A stretch of 64,000 nucleotides of DNA, from the NCBI GenBank assembly GCA_018881555.1, contig JACAXG010000050.1, forward strand, positions 1,302,001 through 1,366,000. The letters run 5' to 3'. The number at the start of each line of letters is the position of its first letter. Within the stretch, counting starts at the first letter, position 1. This document shows positions 40,201 through 52,100 of this stretch, in pieces. Both the position numbers and the translations under genes were made by a program. The stretch is from Amblyornis subalaris (lineage: Eukaryota > Chordata > Aves > Passeriformes > Ptilonorhynchidae). Under the pieces are notes generated by a model. That model was not told where the DNA came from. It saw only the letters and a program-made list of their open reading frames with translations, and did not search any database.

Positions 40201-43200
40201 CAATCCAAGCCTCCCCTGGTGCAACTTGAGGCCATTTCTTCTTGTCCTATCAGTTGTTGCGATTGGAGAAGAGACAGACCACCACCTGTCCTACTGCTTC
40301 CTTTCAGGTGGTTGTAGAGAGGGATAAGGTCATTCCTGAGCCTCCTTTTCTCCAGGCAGAACAACCCCAGCTCCCTTGCTGCTCATCACAAGACTGGTGT
40401 TCCAGACCCTTCACCAGCTCCATTGCTCTGGACTCATTCCAGCAACTCAATGTTTTTCTTGCAGTGAGNGACCCAAAACTGAACACAGTATTTGAGCTGC
40501 AAAAAAATATGTAACAAATGTGTGTGGTGGGGGATGGCAAAATCCCATGTTTTGGAAAGAATTAAGTTATGAATTCGCTTTGAAGAAAAGGCTGCTGTGT
40601 TCAAACTTAAGTCTGATTTCATTTAAGAGAGAGGTTCTGGCACAGCACAGCTGTTCTGAGTTTCTGGTATAGAAACTGGATAAGAAGGTTCAACTAGAAG
40701 TCTAATGATCCTTGGGGTCATTGTACCTGTGTTCTTGCTTATGACTCCATCTTTATGAAACCTAGGTATCACAGGTAGTGATACCAGAGAGTTTGCTTCT
40801 CTTGACATTCTAAAAGATCACTTTACTTGAGAGCACAACGAATATACTTCAAACAGATGAAAAAATAAATATTCAGTAGATTTTAAAAACTGCATTCAAA
40901 AGAAACATGTATTTACAGCCTTTTAGAATGTGAAGACTTATGGAAGCTGGTGTGACAGTTCTTACAGCTGCAGTATGTCTTGCGTGTTTGTGATGCCATG
41001 TTTTAAATTATAGAAGCTATCTAAATATACCTTGTTGTGGCATTTCAGATTGCATTATCTCAATACAATGTGAAGCGCTTAATTTTTTTTTTATTATAAG
41101 CTTTGCAGCATAGTATCTGTTACTTACAGGTTGTCATTTTAATCGTGTGTACTGCAATATTAAAATCACACAGGTTCCTGGTTTATGTAAATCCGGTAGT
41201 GTAAGGTCACGTATGGTAACAAAGATCAAGCCATTGATACCAGCTAAAGTGAGTGGACTAAGCAGGAAACTGTCACCTGTGCAGAAGCGAAATGACTGTG
41301 ACACTGAAAATAAGGCAGGACTGCACACNACCATTAGTGAACTCTGGAAAAGCTTCCAGTTTAAAAGGTGAGTTGCTTTAACCCTGTACTGAGTACCCTG
41401 TGTGCTTTTTTTCCTGAAGAAACAATTTTCAAAGCAGGCTCTACACATGTTCTCCATACAATTCAATAAGTATAATAGCTCAAGATAGATATTTTCCACA
41501 TACAATTTATAATTTCTGAAGCTTGATGGAAACATGAAGCATGATTTTTGGTAAATATGTTCTTAGAACTACTTTTTTCTTTCTAACCAGGAAAAACTCT
41601 GCTAAAATTCATGTATTGAATTGTATTGATTAGTACATTTAGTTTACCATCATTTATATGAAAAGCCATTGCTATTGTTTGCCATCAAACACCAAAAGTT
41701 GCTTCTTGACCTAAATGCAAAAGCTGCATAAAAGTTGCTAAATTTAATTGAATACAAGGTTTGCTTCTGTTTAACTCTATGTGCCCCTCACATTTGGAGA
41801 TGGCTGATTGTCAGAAGTGTCCTGCTTTCAAGTTCATGGTGAATTGATACAATATTTCTGTTAGCTGAAGTATCTGNTTACAAGAGACATTTGTGCTGAT
41901 TACTTGTCTAACTTGAAGTTTCTGCAAATATCTTCAAGATTTGAACTTGAAGGGCTATGATTATTTTTAAAAAGTATGACAGAACCTGGAGTGTAGGTAT
42001 TCTAACGTAGACTGTTTCTATGCGTTCAGATAAAAACTCCTCTTGGCAAAGTTTTCCCAGCTTCAAGTAGCAATCTCAACTTTGAGTAAATAAGTCTTAC
42101 TGAAAATAACTTTATTTAAATAACTTGAAACTAAATGTGAGTAGGACAAAGGTATTCTTTGCACTGAATAGTAAATGTTGATACTGGTGAGCATGTGTTA
42201 ACTCAGATAAATAAATGTATTTTAGTAAGTTTTGGCCTTAGGGTAGGTTGTTATAAATATACAACTGATTTCTGTTTAAACAATATTACTTGTGGTATTT
42301 ACACTTTTAGAAATCTTACTTTTTATTATCCTCTTTATGTGGTGTAATAATGACAGTTTCAAGGAGGAAATGAAATTGTTTGTGTATTTATTGCTTGACC
42401 TCTAAATTGTTTGTGTATTTATTGCTTGACCTCTAATTGTGAATGTCTGACAAGGGTTGCTCACAGGGAGAAAATTCATATATTCTGATTTATCAGAATA
42501 CAGGCAGATAGAGCAGAGTGTGCCTAGATGGCACTCTCTGCTGATAGTTGCAAGACTAGGCTCCCAACATATATGTTTTATCCATCCAGTTTTGGTTGGT
42601 TTCTGGGTGTTTATACAGGGGATATATATTTTTGTATTACTTACGTCTATGTAAGTACTAGTTTATTAGCTTTTAGGGGATTCTTCTCTTAATGCATTTC
42701 ACCAAATTGGGTTTTTTACTGCTGGGGCTTGGTTATATCTCTGAGCATTCGCTTTATTTTTTCAGATTTTAAGATGTTTCTAAATTAGCCTTATGTTTTA
42801 ACAACTATGTTACTTGATGACAAATCACGTGGGACACTGCTCTGTTGTGCCTTAATGTCAAGACTCGCAGATATTTATAAAACTACACTTATTCAGAAGA
42901 CTTAAATGTGGCCCTGCATTTTGCAGTTCTTCAGATGTGCAGTGTTTTTGGTTCAGCGGAATAGTTCCTCACGCACTTTTGTGTAAACACGAATTGTTGA
43001 CTTGACCAGCAAAGATTGTTATGAATTCCCAACCTATGTGATAGACAATTTTATTGACCAGTGGACAGCAGGAGGTGGTATTCCCATCCTCCAATCCACA
43101 GTGAGTTTTAAAAACATATAAATAAAATGAGGGCAGAGGCCAGCTCTCTCTGCTTCCTTCCTTTTGGCCTCTGCCTGTAGGTGAACCCTGACAACTGTCT

Positions 43201-43670
43201 CCATGTGTTTATTCGAACCTGAGAACAACACTTAAATGTTAAGGAAGCATGTACAACCTAGAGTAGGATGGGGTACATACAGTCTTTCATAAATAAACCT
43301 AACAGTTATCAGTCGGTCACTTTTGGTGAAGTTGTTCAGTTGTACTGAAATTGAAATTAGAACTTTGCATCACAGATTTTTATTTTGTGCTTATTCATAG
43401 ACAGAGTTGGTAGTTAGATGAGGGGTCTTGCTTTGTTTTTAACCTGTGTATTCTTACTGGCCTGTGGATAGAAACACAAAATATCCTAACATTCTTGGGT
43501 TTTGTTTTGTCTTTGTTTTCTTGTGCAGAGAGTATGAAAAACTTCCTTCTTGTAGAAAGTCAGATCCTTTGTCTCCAATCAAAGATAATATACAGCTCAC
43601 TCCAGAAACAGAAGAAGAAATCTTTAATCATCTAGAACGTAGTCATGTTCAGAGAGCTATATTCCAATGA
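25100..43670 (+). CDS. EXO1: EXO1, exonuclease 1 (complete coding region, 13 coding exons)
   Basis: 5'-3' exonuclease and flap endonuclease of the RAD2/FEN1 family; acts in the nucleus in mismatch repair (with MutS/MutL complexes), DNA-end resection and meiosis. Exons: 25100-25260, 27593-27712, 28613-28736, 29521-29658, 29875-30087, 31420-31607, 32469-32565, 33151-33367, 34324-34579, 36163-36625, 37136-37237, 41174-41367, 43529-43670. All junctions are in phase, giving 804 codons plus TGA (human 846). The N and I nuclease domains span about residues 1-345. Metal-binding acidic residues fall at the family positions: D30, D78, E150, D152, D171, D173 and D225. The helix-hairpin-helix follows at about 227-242. 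The C-terminal half is hydrophilic and poorly conserved except its end ([32 protein letters not shown]). The start MGIQGLL is the invariant family start. One N (41329) lies in a Thr codon third position and does not change the protein. Confidence 0.97.
25925..26210 (-). mobile_element. CR1 fragment in EXO1 intron 1
   Basis: Reversed CR1 3' region: GGTTGGAAGAGACCACTGGA near the left end, then CTCTGGGCAACCTGTTTCAG and CCTCTTGTCCTATTGCTTGG. Truncated and diverged; similarity fades beyond about 26210. Confidence 0.8.
27593..27712 (+). CDS. EXO1: EXO1 coding exon 2
   Basis: 120 bp after TTGGTACAG, donor GA|GTAAGT. Encodes [20 protein letters not shown] then [12 protein letters not shown], with D78 in the FDG motif of the N nuclease domain. 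Confidence 0.97.
28613..28736 (+). CDS. EXO1: EXO1 coding exon 3
   Basis: 124 bp after TTTCTTTCAG, donor AAA|GTAAGT. Encodes the basic helical-arch region ([20 protein letters not shown]) that contacts DNA in the family. Confidence 0.97.
29521..29658 (+). CDS. EXO1: EXO1 coding exon 4
   Basis: 138 bp after TTATGTACAG, donor AAG|GTATGG. Encodes the I-domain core [12 protein letters not shown] (E150, D152) and [11 protein letters not shown] (D171, D173), the densest cluster of metal ligands. Confidence 0.97.
29875..30087 (+). CDS. EXO1: EXO1 coding exon 5
   Basis: 213 bp (71 codons) after AATTTTCAG, donor AAG|GTAAAC. Encodes [20 protein letters not shown], with D225 and the helix-hairpin-helix that grips the DNA backbone. 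Confidence 0.97.
31420..31607 (+). CDS. EXO1: EXO1 coding exon 6
   Basis: 188 bp after TTTTGACAG, donor CG|GTATCC. Encodes the end of the nuclease core ([32 protein letters not shown]). Confidence 0.96.
32469..32565 (+). CDS. EXO1: EXO1 coding exon 7
   Basis: 97 bp after GGGAACAG, donor CAG|GTAACA. Encodes [20 protein letters not shown] then [12 protein letters not shown], the conserved end of the catalytic region. Confidence 0.95.
33151..33367 (+). CDS. EXO1: EXO1 coding exon 8
   Basis: 217 bp after TTTTTTGTAG, donor GTG|GTAAGT. Encodes a basic linker ([16 protein letters not shown]) ending in LLVKRPRS, matching the nuclear-import-type basic stretch of vertebrate EXO1. Confidence 0.95.
34324..34579 (+). 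CDS. EXO1: EXO1 coding exon 9
   Basis: 256 bp after CATTTCTTTAG, donor CAG|GTATGC. Encodes [20 protein letters not shown] and [20 protein letters not shown] then PGTRSR. The RNKFA.FLQRKN block is conserved with human. Confidence 0.95.
34788..35230 (-). mobile_element. CR1 fragment in EXO1 intron 9
   Basis: Begins TTCATAGAATCATACAATGG, the reversed CR1 3' terminus. It continues through ACCAGGTTGCTCAGAGATCC, GTCTTCATAGGAGTGGTGCT and similar CR1 landmarks, and is 5'-truncated at about 35230. Confidence 0.92.
36163..36625 (+). CDS. EXO1: EXO1 coding exon 10 (largest)
   Basis: 463 bp after TTTCTTTTTTAG, donor AAG|GTAGGA. Starts [20 protein letters not shown]. Acidic, Ser/Gln-rich and low in conservation; it accounts for much of the length difference from the human protein. 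The segment [17 protein letters not shown] matches a conserved island in human. Confidence 0.93.
37136..37237 (+). CDS. EXO1: EXO1 coding exon 11
   Basis: 102 bp (34 codons) after TTCTCTTGAAG, donor AAG|GTAAGA. Reads [20 protein letters not shown] then [14 protein letters not shown]. Phase 0 on both sides, so it could be skipped without a frameshift. Confidence 0.85.
37561..38362. mobile_element. Avian ERV solo LTR with 5-bp target duplication, EXO1 intron 11
   Basis: A 792-bp LTR, 37566-38357, starts TGTCACGGTTTGG and ends CCCCAAGACA. It is flanked on both sides by the exact pentamer ACTTC (37561-37565 and 38358-38362). Five-base duplications fit ERVL-type integration. It contains a GC-box run (GGGGCGGGGCGGGGC) and poly(A)-type hexamers on both strands; the one at about 37686 (minus strand) lies near an end and would fit minus orientation. 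No viral genes remain, so this is the product of LTR-LTR recombination. Confidence 0.85.
39991..40502 (-). mobile_element. CR1 fragment in EXO1 intron 11
   Basis: Starts GAATCATAGAATCATTAAGG, the reversed CR1 3' end, and runs through CCTGGGCAGCCTGTTCCAAT and CCTTTTCTCCAGGCAGAACA. The minus strand shows RT C-terminal remnants with frame breaks. It shares the subfamily look of the copy at 11.6-12.9 kb (CTCCCCTGGTG.AACTTGAGG in both). Confidence 0.92.
41174..41367 (+). CDS. EXO1: EXO1 coding exon 12
   Basis: 194 bp after ATCACACAG, donor AAG|GTGAGT. Reads [20 protein letters not shown] and, after a basic stretch, [11 protein letters not shown], conserved in vertebrate EXO1. Contains one N at a silent position. 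Confidence 0.95.
42373..42434 (+). repeat. Perfect 31-bp tandem duplication in EXO1 intron 12
   Basis: Two identical adjacent 31-base units (42373-42403 and 42404-42434), each beginning AAATTGTTTGTGTATTTATT and ending GCTTGACCTCT, followed by a 5-base partial third start. Confidence 0.95.
43529..43670 (+). CDS. EXO1: EXO1 terminal coding exon 13
   Basis: 142 bp after TTTTCTTGTGCAG, ending TGA. Encodes the conserved C-terminus [20 protein letters not shown] then [15 protein letters not shown], close to human in its last 40 residues. Confidence 0.97.
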
Positions 43671-43839
43671 ACTGCGCGCTGTTCACAGTGGGATGGATTT
43701 TTAATCATTGTCAAAATTTACCTTTTGGATATTTCGTCAATATAGAAAAGATGCTTTGAAAACCAGCAATATACTTTAGTCTGACTACTGATTTATCATC
43801 TCTTTTATAAAAGTGTGAATTGAAAGGTACACTGNCTGG

Positions 43840-43845
43840 AATAAA
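43840..43845 (+). terminator. EXO1 poly(A) signal
   Basis: AATAAA 170 bases after the EXO1 stop; implies a short 3' UTR. Confidence 0.65.
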
Positions 43846-43865
43846 AACATTCAGATTCCTCTGTT

Positions 43866-46800
43866 CTCTTATTCGAAGTCCCCATGCTAAACTTTTCGTC
43901 CAAACGTTTTCTTAGTTGGCTCTGGGCATTTTACGTAGGTCTCACATGCAATCCGGGTTTCTACAACAGCTATGGCTTTGCCTTTGCACAATAGCAGCAG
44001 AACAAGTTTGTGTCTTAATTTTTAATAGTTAATAATTTTCTGCCTTTCCCTTTTTTCTTCTTGAGCCTAATCTNGCTTCAAGACAGGTTTAAAACTGCCA
44101 CATGCAGAACAGTCTGCAATATATTTCCAGCACTCTGATAACTATTTCTTTTCCCTATAAGGTAAGATTTTCTCTCTCAACAGTTGGCTTTCTGTTTGAT
44201 ACAGTCATGTTGTTGGTAGGAATAACTTGGATACTGCAGAAAGGAGTATCACAAATATCTGGTCCCTAAATTCTCACATTAATGGAATGATATCCCCAAA
44301 AAATATAATGTGTTCCTCTGTTTAACCTGCCTATTTCACATTTGTATTCTTCAACAGACACCCAAAAATACCAGTCCTCAGAGGCAGGGTTACAAAATAC
44401 CATTGTCATCACAACAGGCCAATTTTCAACATTCAGCTAAAGAGAAAGAATGCAGGAAACTAGGGTCCTTGCTGTGTTTGACTGAATTACCATGAAAGAG
44501 TACAATGGGATTTCAGATTTCTACTTTGAAAATCAGGAATTGAGTCAGTGTAAAAGTATGTCTGAACTTTTTCTATTTTTAGGAATGGGTAGTATTTCTT
44601 TCTGCAGCGAGTGGAGGTACAGTAGGATACCTTAACCTGTGAAATGTACCTTTTCCATTCCTGAGAGTAATTCTTTCTCTCAGCCTTTGAGATTTTTGCA
44701 AGAATTTTAAGTCTGAAATTACCTATGAGAGGCAGGGTTTTTTAGGTTGCAATGTACTTTTTTTCTCTTTAAGAGAATTTCCATCTATGAAACTAAGGTG
44801 ACCAGCTGAATTAAATTACAAAGAAGCTGCTAAAAACAGTACATTATGCATACATTCNTGGGATCAGCCCTCTTATTCCTACGCTTGTGTTGAAGGTATG
44901 GGATACAAGGAATTGAAGCAATGATGCTCTAGGACAGGCTTCCTCTCATATGTGCACCACTAGAAAATCCCTACTGCTGAAAAGCAGGTATTTTAATGTT
45001 GATCTTCAGTGAGAATTATCTCTAGTATNACATTACAAATATAGGCCAGGGATAAATGATTGTGTTTCCACTCAGAACTATTGCCTAGGATGAATTTTTA
45101 GGTGTACCTACAAATATAATAAAAATGACAGAATGAATCTTTAAAGGGAAAACATAATAATTTGTTTTCATCTATTGCCTATGTATCAGTGTAGGAGTTG
45201 CAAGGTTATTTTATACAGTGCATACGTGCTTTTTTCCCGCCCCTTCAGTCAAAAGGCCACTTGTTCCCGCTTTAGTGGATCATCATAAGAGACAAACTAC
45301 TTATTTTGTATTGTCAAGGACAGGTAATTTTAAGGGATTATCTTACATGCAAGCTACATTGTATGTTCTTAAAGCAGATTTCTTAAAAATACTTTCTAGT
45401 GTCTGATTTGTGTTTCGGAGGTCTTGGATACTGACTTCCCATTACACANGATTCCTCAGGAAGAGAGGCATCTGTTACATTACATGTAAATGTGTAACAC
45501 ATGTAAGCATATAATAGCATTTAAGTTTTATACTTTTAATGTGGAGTTATTGGATTGGTGTTTGCTCTATGTGCAATAACATATATGCAAATGAATTGGT
45601 GCAAGACTTTGTTCCCGAGTTAAATAGGGTAGGGTAATATTCCACAGTAAAAATTACTAAGTATCAAAATAGGAGAAATTATTACAGGTTATGATGGCCT
45701 GGGGAAGATAAAATATAACAACACAATGAAAAGAAAGGAAAAAAAATTTGGAGGAGGGAGAGTTTGGTGATTTTGAAAAAGCAGGCATTTGAAAGTTGGG
45801 TAGTTGGAAAACAAGAAACGAGTAGAAGGAATTGGAAGCAGATGGCAAACAGAGGCATGTCGTTGTGTGTTGCTTGCTTTATAATCTAATAAAAATTGCT
45901 AAATATAGCTTTTTAATATCTNTAACTAATATTTTCTAATTTTATCAGCAGGACTTCAGAGTATTCTGACAAAATAGATGGCATTGCTATACTATATTAA
46001 AAGGGTGAATCTGGCCCAGAAAATCTAAATTTGCTAATGGTGGTCTAATCAAGCTTCACTTTTGAAAGTGCTGGNTGGCCATTCCTTCATCAGAATGCTC
46101 ATATGACAAATAAATACTCAGTATCACAGAGAATTAATGTGAGAGTATGTGATCATCCAAATCAAGTAATGGTTTTGAAACTGTAGGTAAGTGACTTGTC
46201 CAAACTCAAGTGAGTATTTCTGCTTAAATCTTTTTATTCCCTCTCACAGAAATCAATACAGTAGTTGGAGTCATTTTTATGAACGCATGTGAATGTGGAT
46301 GTTTTGTGGTCAATTAGCAGTCATTAGCATAATTTTTTTTTACAATTAGCTAATTTTGTTAAACTAAATACAATTTAAGATATTTCACCTCACCTTTTTT
46401 TTCTCCACTTGAAACTATTTTAAATTAGCTAATGCTAACTTCAGTATATTAAAACCACTTTCATTAGCAAACACAATGGCCTTCAATGTTCACCTGAATT
46501 ACAATGGACAATTTTAAAACATTGTAGCTAGAACGAAATAATGTAAGTATTGATTTATAAATAATTTCTAGAGTAAATATAGAGAACACTGACTTCTGAG
46601 GTTATGGTTGCTAAATATAAGAAACCATTGAACATTTTTAGTGGGTTTTTGTTTGGGGATTTCGGTATTGTTTGGTTGTTTTTTTAGTAAGGTAAGTTGC
46701 TAAGCAGAGTAGAGTTTGGTTAATGGTCTAAAAAGCTGATCAAAACTAAGCTGGATTGTCCCGTGTCCAATATTATATGAAAGTTCGGAGACTTAAAAAA

Positions 46801-48865
46801 ATAAGCTAATATTTGTATTGGCTTGAAAGTCTACTTCTTGGAGGTTAGTCACAGTGAGAACATCCATCTTTTCACTAAACTATAAAAATGATAAAATTTT
46901 GGAGGCTTCTGTGGTTTGTCTTGTTTTTCTTGGTTTCCTGTGTCTGGCGTCCACATTTTGCCAGTGCCAGAATCCTGAAGTGATATCTGTTGGACAAATT
47001 TCTGTGACAATAGAGAAAGGACAAGAAACTTTGTCACTTTTCTTCATATTAAAGTGGATTTTACCCACTTTGATTTCACAACATTACTAGCTTCAGGCAT
47101 GCTAGAACATTGTGCTCCTATGTTCTGGTCAGTATTTTTAAGTCAAATTTCAACTGGCTTTAAAGAAGGGAAAAAAAATAAAAGCACACCCACAGGCAGT
47201 GCTTAGCTGAATAAATACAAACCACATATAAATATCAACATATTTGTACTAGTGCATCTTTTGCACACCCTCAGATTTCTTTTTTAAACAATTTTTTAAA
47301 ACACATAAAAGCTTTGCATAACAGATAAGTTATGGTAGTCAAAGTGTACTTTTGGGGCTGGCTGGTTTGGTTTTTTTTGCTGTCATTCTGGTATTTCCTC
47401 AGCAAAAAGAACAAGGAAAGCTTCCCTTCTTTGCCCTAGCCCCTGTTTTAATTTATTTATATATTAAAACATCAAAATGTCTTATGCTTATCTGCATTTT
47501 AAGCCAGCATTGACAAGTGGAGAGAAGGAATTTTGTGAATTTTCTGGAAAAGTTACAATAGTCTGCAGTAGCAGTTTCCCCAAAATGAAGGATTGTTTGG
47601 TCTGTCTTCAGAAGAGCCCAGTGGAGATTTCTGGAATTTCCCAGGTTATAGATTATTATTCTAATCTTATTTACCCAACCTTGAAGTTAGTTCGCTGATG
47701 TCACTATTTGTCTTCAAGGCAATAATAAACACTGACTACTGAACTTTACAGCTATTAATTTCTGTTTTCATTCCCTCTTTTAAGTTTCAGACTTGCTTCA
47801 TAGTGCTGGCACAGAAGTGGAAGAGTAATTTAAAATACACTTATTCTACCTTTCTCTGTCTGTAGCAAAGGACAATATTTGATCTGCAGCCCCACTTTTA
47901 TTTTCCCATTAAAAGTTATACAGCTGTACTAAGCACTAAGAGGCTGTAAGACTAGATGCCTGAGAAAGTTCAATTTTACTTGAGACTCACTGACTTCTGT
48001 GGATTGACATAGATGTTTAAAAACAACAGCTCAACATGCTGAATTTGTTTCATATTTGCCCAGTACAAAGTGTAATAGACCTTTGACCTCTTGAAAGTAT
48101 TTGAGAAACAAAATCCTTCAAATTTTGGTAGAAAATCTCATTAAGATCTGTTCCAAATCCTCTTCACAAAATACAGCACGATTTCAGGCAACACAGCAAA
48201 GGAAGAGTAGGGGAGGTGTTGTCAATTATTGGAATTAATATTTAGTCTACACTAGTCTAGGGCATTAACTAAGACTATTTTTGTAACTAAATATAGATAA
48301 TAAACAACAAATTGCTACTGCTAAAGTCTTGGAGCTAATGGTGAAATCCAATTAACTATAATTTAATTGACTTTAGTGAAACAGTGTTTCAGCCTACAGG
48401 TACAGAGAAGTAACAAGGCGTAGTGTGTAACAGTGTACATCTCTGCAGGTATTGGTGCTATGATGTTCCTTGTAGGCAAGGCTCTTACTGAATTCAACTC
48501 ACTACCTCTGTCTAGAAAGCTAGGTAATATTTATTGCTATGATAATAAAACACAAGACAATTGCCATTAATCTCTGAAAACCATGTGTTCCTTCTAGAGG
48601 ATCTGTAAATAGAGACCATTTTGCACAATAAATCNGAGCTTACTCCTGGTTTGCTGGCATACCTTGTAATCAAGTAAAAGACATATTTACAAATTTCTGG
48701 CTTTAGGACCATGATCACAAATCTATACCTGAACTTAGCTGTCATAAGGAAAGACACTCCAAACATGCATTTTCAGTTGAACAGTTAAAAAAACTCCTAG
48801 CGCTTACCAAGTATCACCAAATTTAAACAAAATAAAGCAATTCTGGAGTACAAACATTCTGTGCA
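43866..48865. other. Intergenic region downstream of EXO1
   Basis: AT-rich, with several isolated N bases. One acceptor-like site with an open tail is at 44358. Otherwise I see no exon or recognisable repeat. Confidence 0.45.
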
Positions 48866-49100
48866 GAGTGTGTAAAGTACTTCTACTCTCCTTGACACTC
48901 TCCAGTAGCAAGGAGTACTGTTTTGGGCACCATANGTGAAGAAAAATGTAGACACCCTGGAGACCATCCAGAGAGGAGTAAAAAGAATGAGCAACAGTCT
49001 AGAGGCAGCATGAGGGAGGGTGGAAGGAATTGGCATTGTTTAGTCTAGAGAAGGGGAGACTAAGGAAAAATGGGATGTCAGCCCATAACCATGAACACTG
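48866..49100 (+). mobile_element. Degraded CR1 fragment
   Basis: Plus-orientation CR1-like segment: GTTTTGGGCACCAT, then CCCTGGAGACCATCCAGAG and GTTTAGTCTAGAGAAGGGGA. These equal the CR1 blocks that read as their reverse complement elsewhere in the window. Edges are approximate. Confidence 0.65.
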
Positions 49101-52100
49101 TTTCTGCAAAAAAGAAAAAATCAACTATAGATGTGAAGAGAAGTAATGAAAAAAATGCAGCAGGGGAGCTTCAATATTGTGGCTAAAGTAACTTTCCTTA
49201 AATAGATTGATTGGTTAAAAGCTTAATTAAGTTTTCTGGGAACATTTCATTTTCTGTTTAAAAATTAAATACTGATATCTGCAAAGATGTGAAACACGAG
49301 TAAACTCTGTATATAAGCTGTAACTTCTAGGCCAACTGAGAAAGCTAAACAATAAACTCTCTAGGATGTCTGGAAGATTTTATATTAGACAAGTGCCTGC
49401 AGTAAATCATGCCCACTTAGGATGACGGGATGCTAGTTGCTGAATGCAACCTAGTTGAAGCCGAACATAATTGGTGCTAAGTTTATAACTAGCAGCACTC
49501 TATTTTCATTTGGGTTTTTATTTCATTTTTCAGACCTGCAAGAAAATCTCCTGGGGTAGTACTGGTTCCATCCCAATTTTTCTTTGAATTTTTTTGTGTG
49601 GGCCACTGAACACAGGCATTAATTTTGCTCACAGTCATAGTAGTTAATTTTGTGTAAGATCTGGTCCTCTTTTTGTTCTGAGTCTATAATGAAATTTTCC
49701 AGAATTGAAAAGTAGCTTTAGAGACGTTCAAACCAGTTGTTCCGAATGTTTTTGTGCTTAATGAGGAAACTGATTTTCCCTTTTTTTATCATTCTTCTCG
49801 AATTCTGAATGTTTTGGTGCAGAGTTTTCAGCCCTGTCTTCTTGCACCATTCCTACTACTTTCTAGGAATCTAAATGATAAATTCACTAAAGAGTACCCA
49901 CTGTAGCTATAAACAAGCTATAAGTAATCCAGGACATTATGTCTAGATATGCACATTGAAAATTTGTAAAAATTAAGGGACATTTTAGGCTCGTATCCTT
50001 CTGGACGGAAACTTGAAACTTTACACTTCCTGTGCAGAGAGAAGTATTTATATTACTCACATTTACTTTGTGCTTCTAGAGACCTGATAACTCCAAAGAG
50101 ACTGTTTAACGGTGATTTGCAAATACATCTAGTCAGAAAAGAGGAACAAGCTGGGCTCCCCTTCCCAGAGAGCTACTAGAAATCATCAGATATGGCAGGT
50201 AGAGGAAGTTACTCCATCACAATTGTATTTTACTTAATGTGTTATATTGTGCCATGCCTTCTTAGCTCCTTAAGGATGCAAGTTTTCTGGAGTACTTACC
50301 TGCTTGACAGAATACATAAAGATACAACTGTGACATACAACTGCAGTGAGAGTAAATTCCGAGGTGTGGTCATTCTAGCTTTTATAGTTTTCAGTAACAG
50401 ATCTCAAAGCCACAAAGGTCAACAGTAGTGTCCTCATTTTTTAAAAAATAGAAATTCTAAGATCGGGGCTAGCTGGGAGGATTAGCCACTATTCTCCTGT
50501 AAACCAGTGGGAGAGTCAAAAACAGCACTTAGGTACTTTGAATCACAGTTCTGCACTGTAACAAGAAGACAGCATTCCTGAAATCACCTGAAAGCATGTT
50601 GAAAATTATCAGCAATGAAACCTGTTTACAAGACTATTAATGCAACCTCCTGCAATGGGTCACAGATGGTCAGAAAGGAATGGTATAAACATATAAGCCC
50701 AAAAACTTCATAAGGTTGACTATAAACTTATCATCATCTTTTAGGAGGTCTAGGAACACCATTGCCTCTTGATTTATTTTAGATTCTGCACCAGAAAAGC
50801 AGGACTTTGAATATCATTCAAACCTACCTTAGCCTATCCATGAGTCTTGACTAGAACCTGACTTGACTGGACCAGAGATTCTGGCCCACAAAGTGTCTGT
50901 TGCATCTTGTGGGAGGCAAAATAATCCCTGAAAACCATGACAGAAAAGATAATTGGTGAGGTCTTTTTTTCTATCTATGCATGTGGCCCATTGAAGGTGA
51001 ACTNAATTTGCTAGAAAATGGTAAAGTCTGGCAGATCTGTTTTCAGTAAGAAATATTATTTTCTTTTTTTTTCTTAGTGACTATACTTTTTCAAACAAAC
51101 CTTGTGGACATCAGCAGTTAAATCTAGAGGTGTTTGTCACTGTCCCTGTACTAAATATGCACAAACCCAGCCTAATTCTATTATAATTTAAAGATATGTC
51201 TTCCCTGCCTCTTAGGTAGTCTGGGCTGGGAAAGCTCATTCCACATCAGTTAGGATTTATTTCAATTTGAGTCACTTTTTCTGTCACAGCAATGCACAGC
51301 TGACATGTATGACTTTATTTATGCTATGTAACCAAGTTAATGCTCTTATAACTCTGCTGCATATCCCACAACACCTTTGCAGGAGGGATGATTCATCTCA
51401 ACAGACTTAGCTAGTGAAACTCTTCAAATAACTGTGTGTGAAACATATGGTTCAGGACAGAAAACATTTTGAGTGTGGAATAAGGCCAGGAATAGCAGCT
51501 GTCGCTAATACAGTATAGTGAGATTTAATTCCTCACACAGGACAAACAAAAGCAAATTTAATTTCCAAGAACCTTTGAGTTTACAGACTATTTAAAAAAT
51601 GCAGGGCTACACAGCATATACTAATTTTAGATTGAAACTAACTTGTCTTTTCTACCATGGTTCAATGAAAATATTTTGCTTGGTAAGTAGGGCAAAGTTT
51701 CCATGTGTAGGGAGGCAGAGACAGCTGCTGGGAGTTATCTGGAGGATTCAGAAAAGAGGAAAGCTGATGGGGAAGAGCTGTGTTGTGTGACAGCAGATCA
51801 GGTTCAGAACTCTGGCAGGGGGTTACTCTGCTGATTATTGCTGGGGCTTAGGTTGAAAGTCAGAGCAGGTGAGACTTGTGTTTGCTTCACTCTAGCTACT
51901 CCAAATTTTTGTGCCCTTAACTCCGCTTTGGGGAATCCAGTGACATCGGGGAGAGATATGTGTTTGAAAGTAACAAGAATATTACAAAGAGGAATCTCTA
52001 GGTAGGAACAAAACAGATGATAATGCTAACATATGAGGAATTACAGTTGTGGTTGAAGAGAATTTGTATGTGAGAGTGTTCACCTGTTCCAGGTGAAAAT

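Noticed and set aside
50192..50428. 78-codon frame starting MAGRG
   Set aside because: Isolated short frame without splice sites, promoter or recognisable family.
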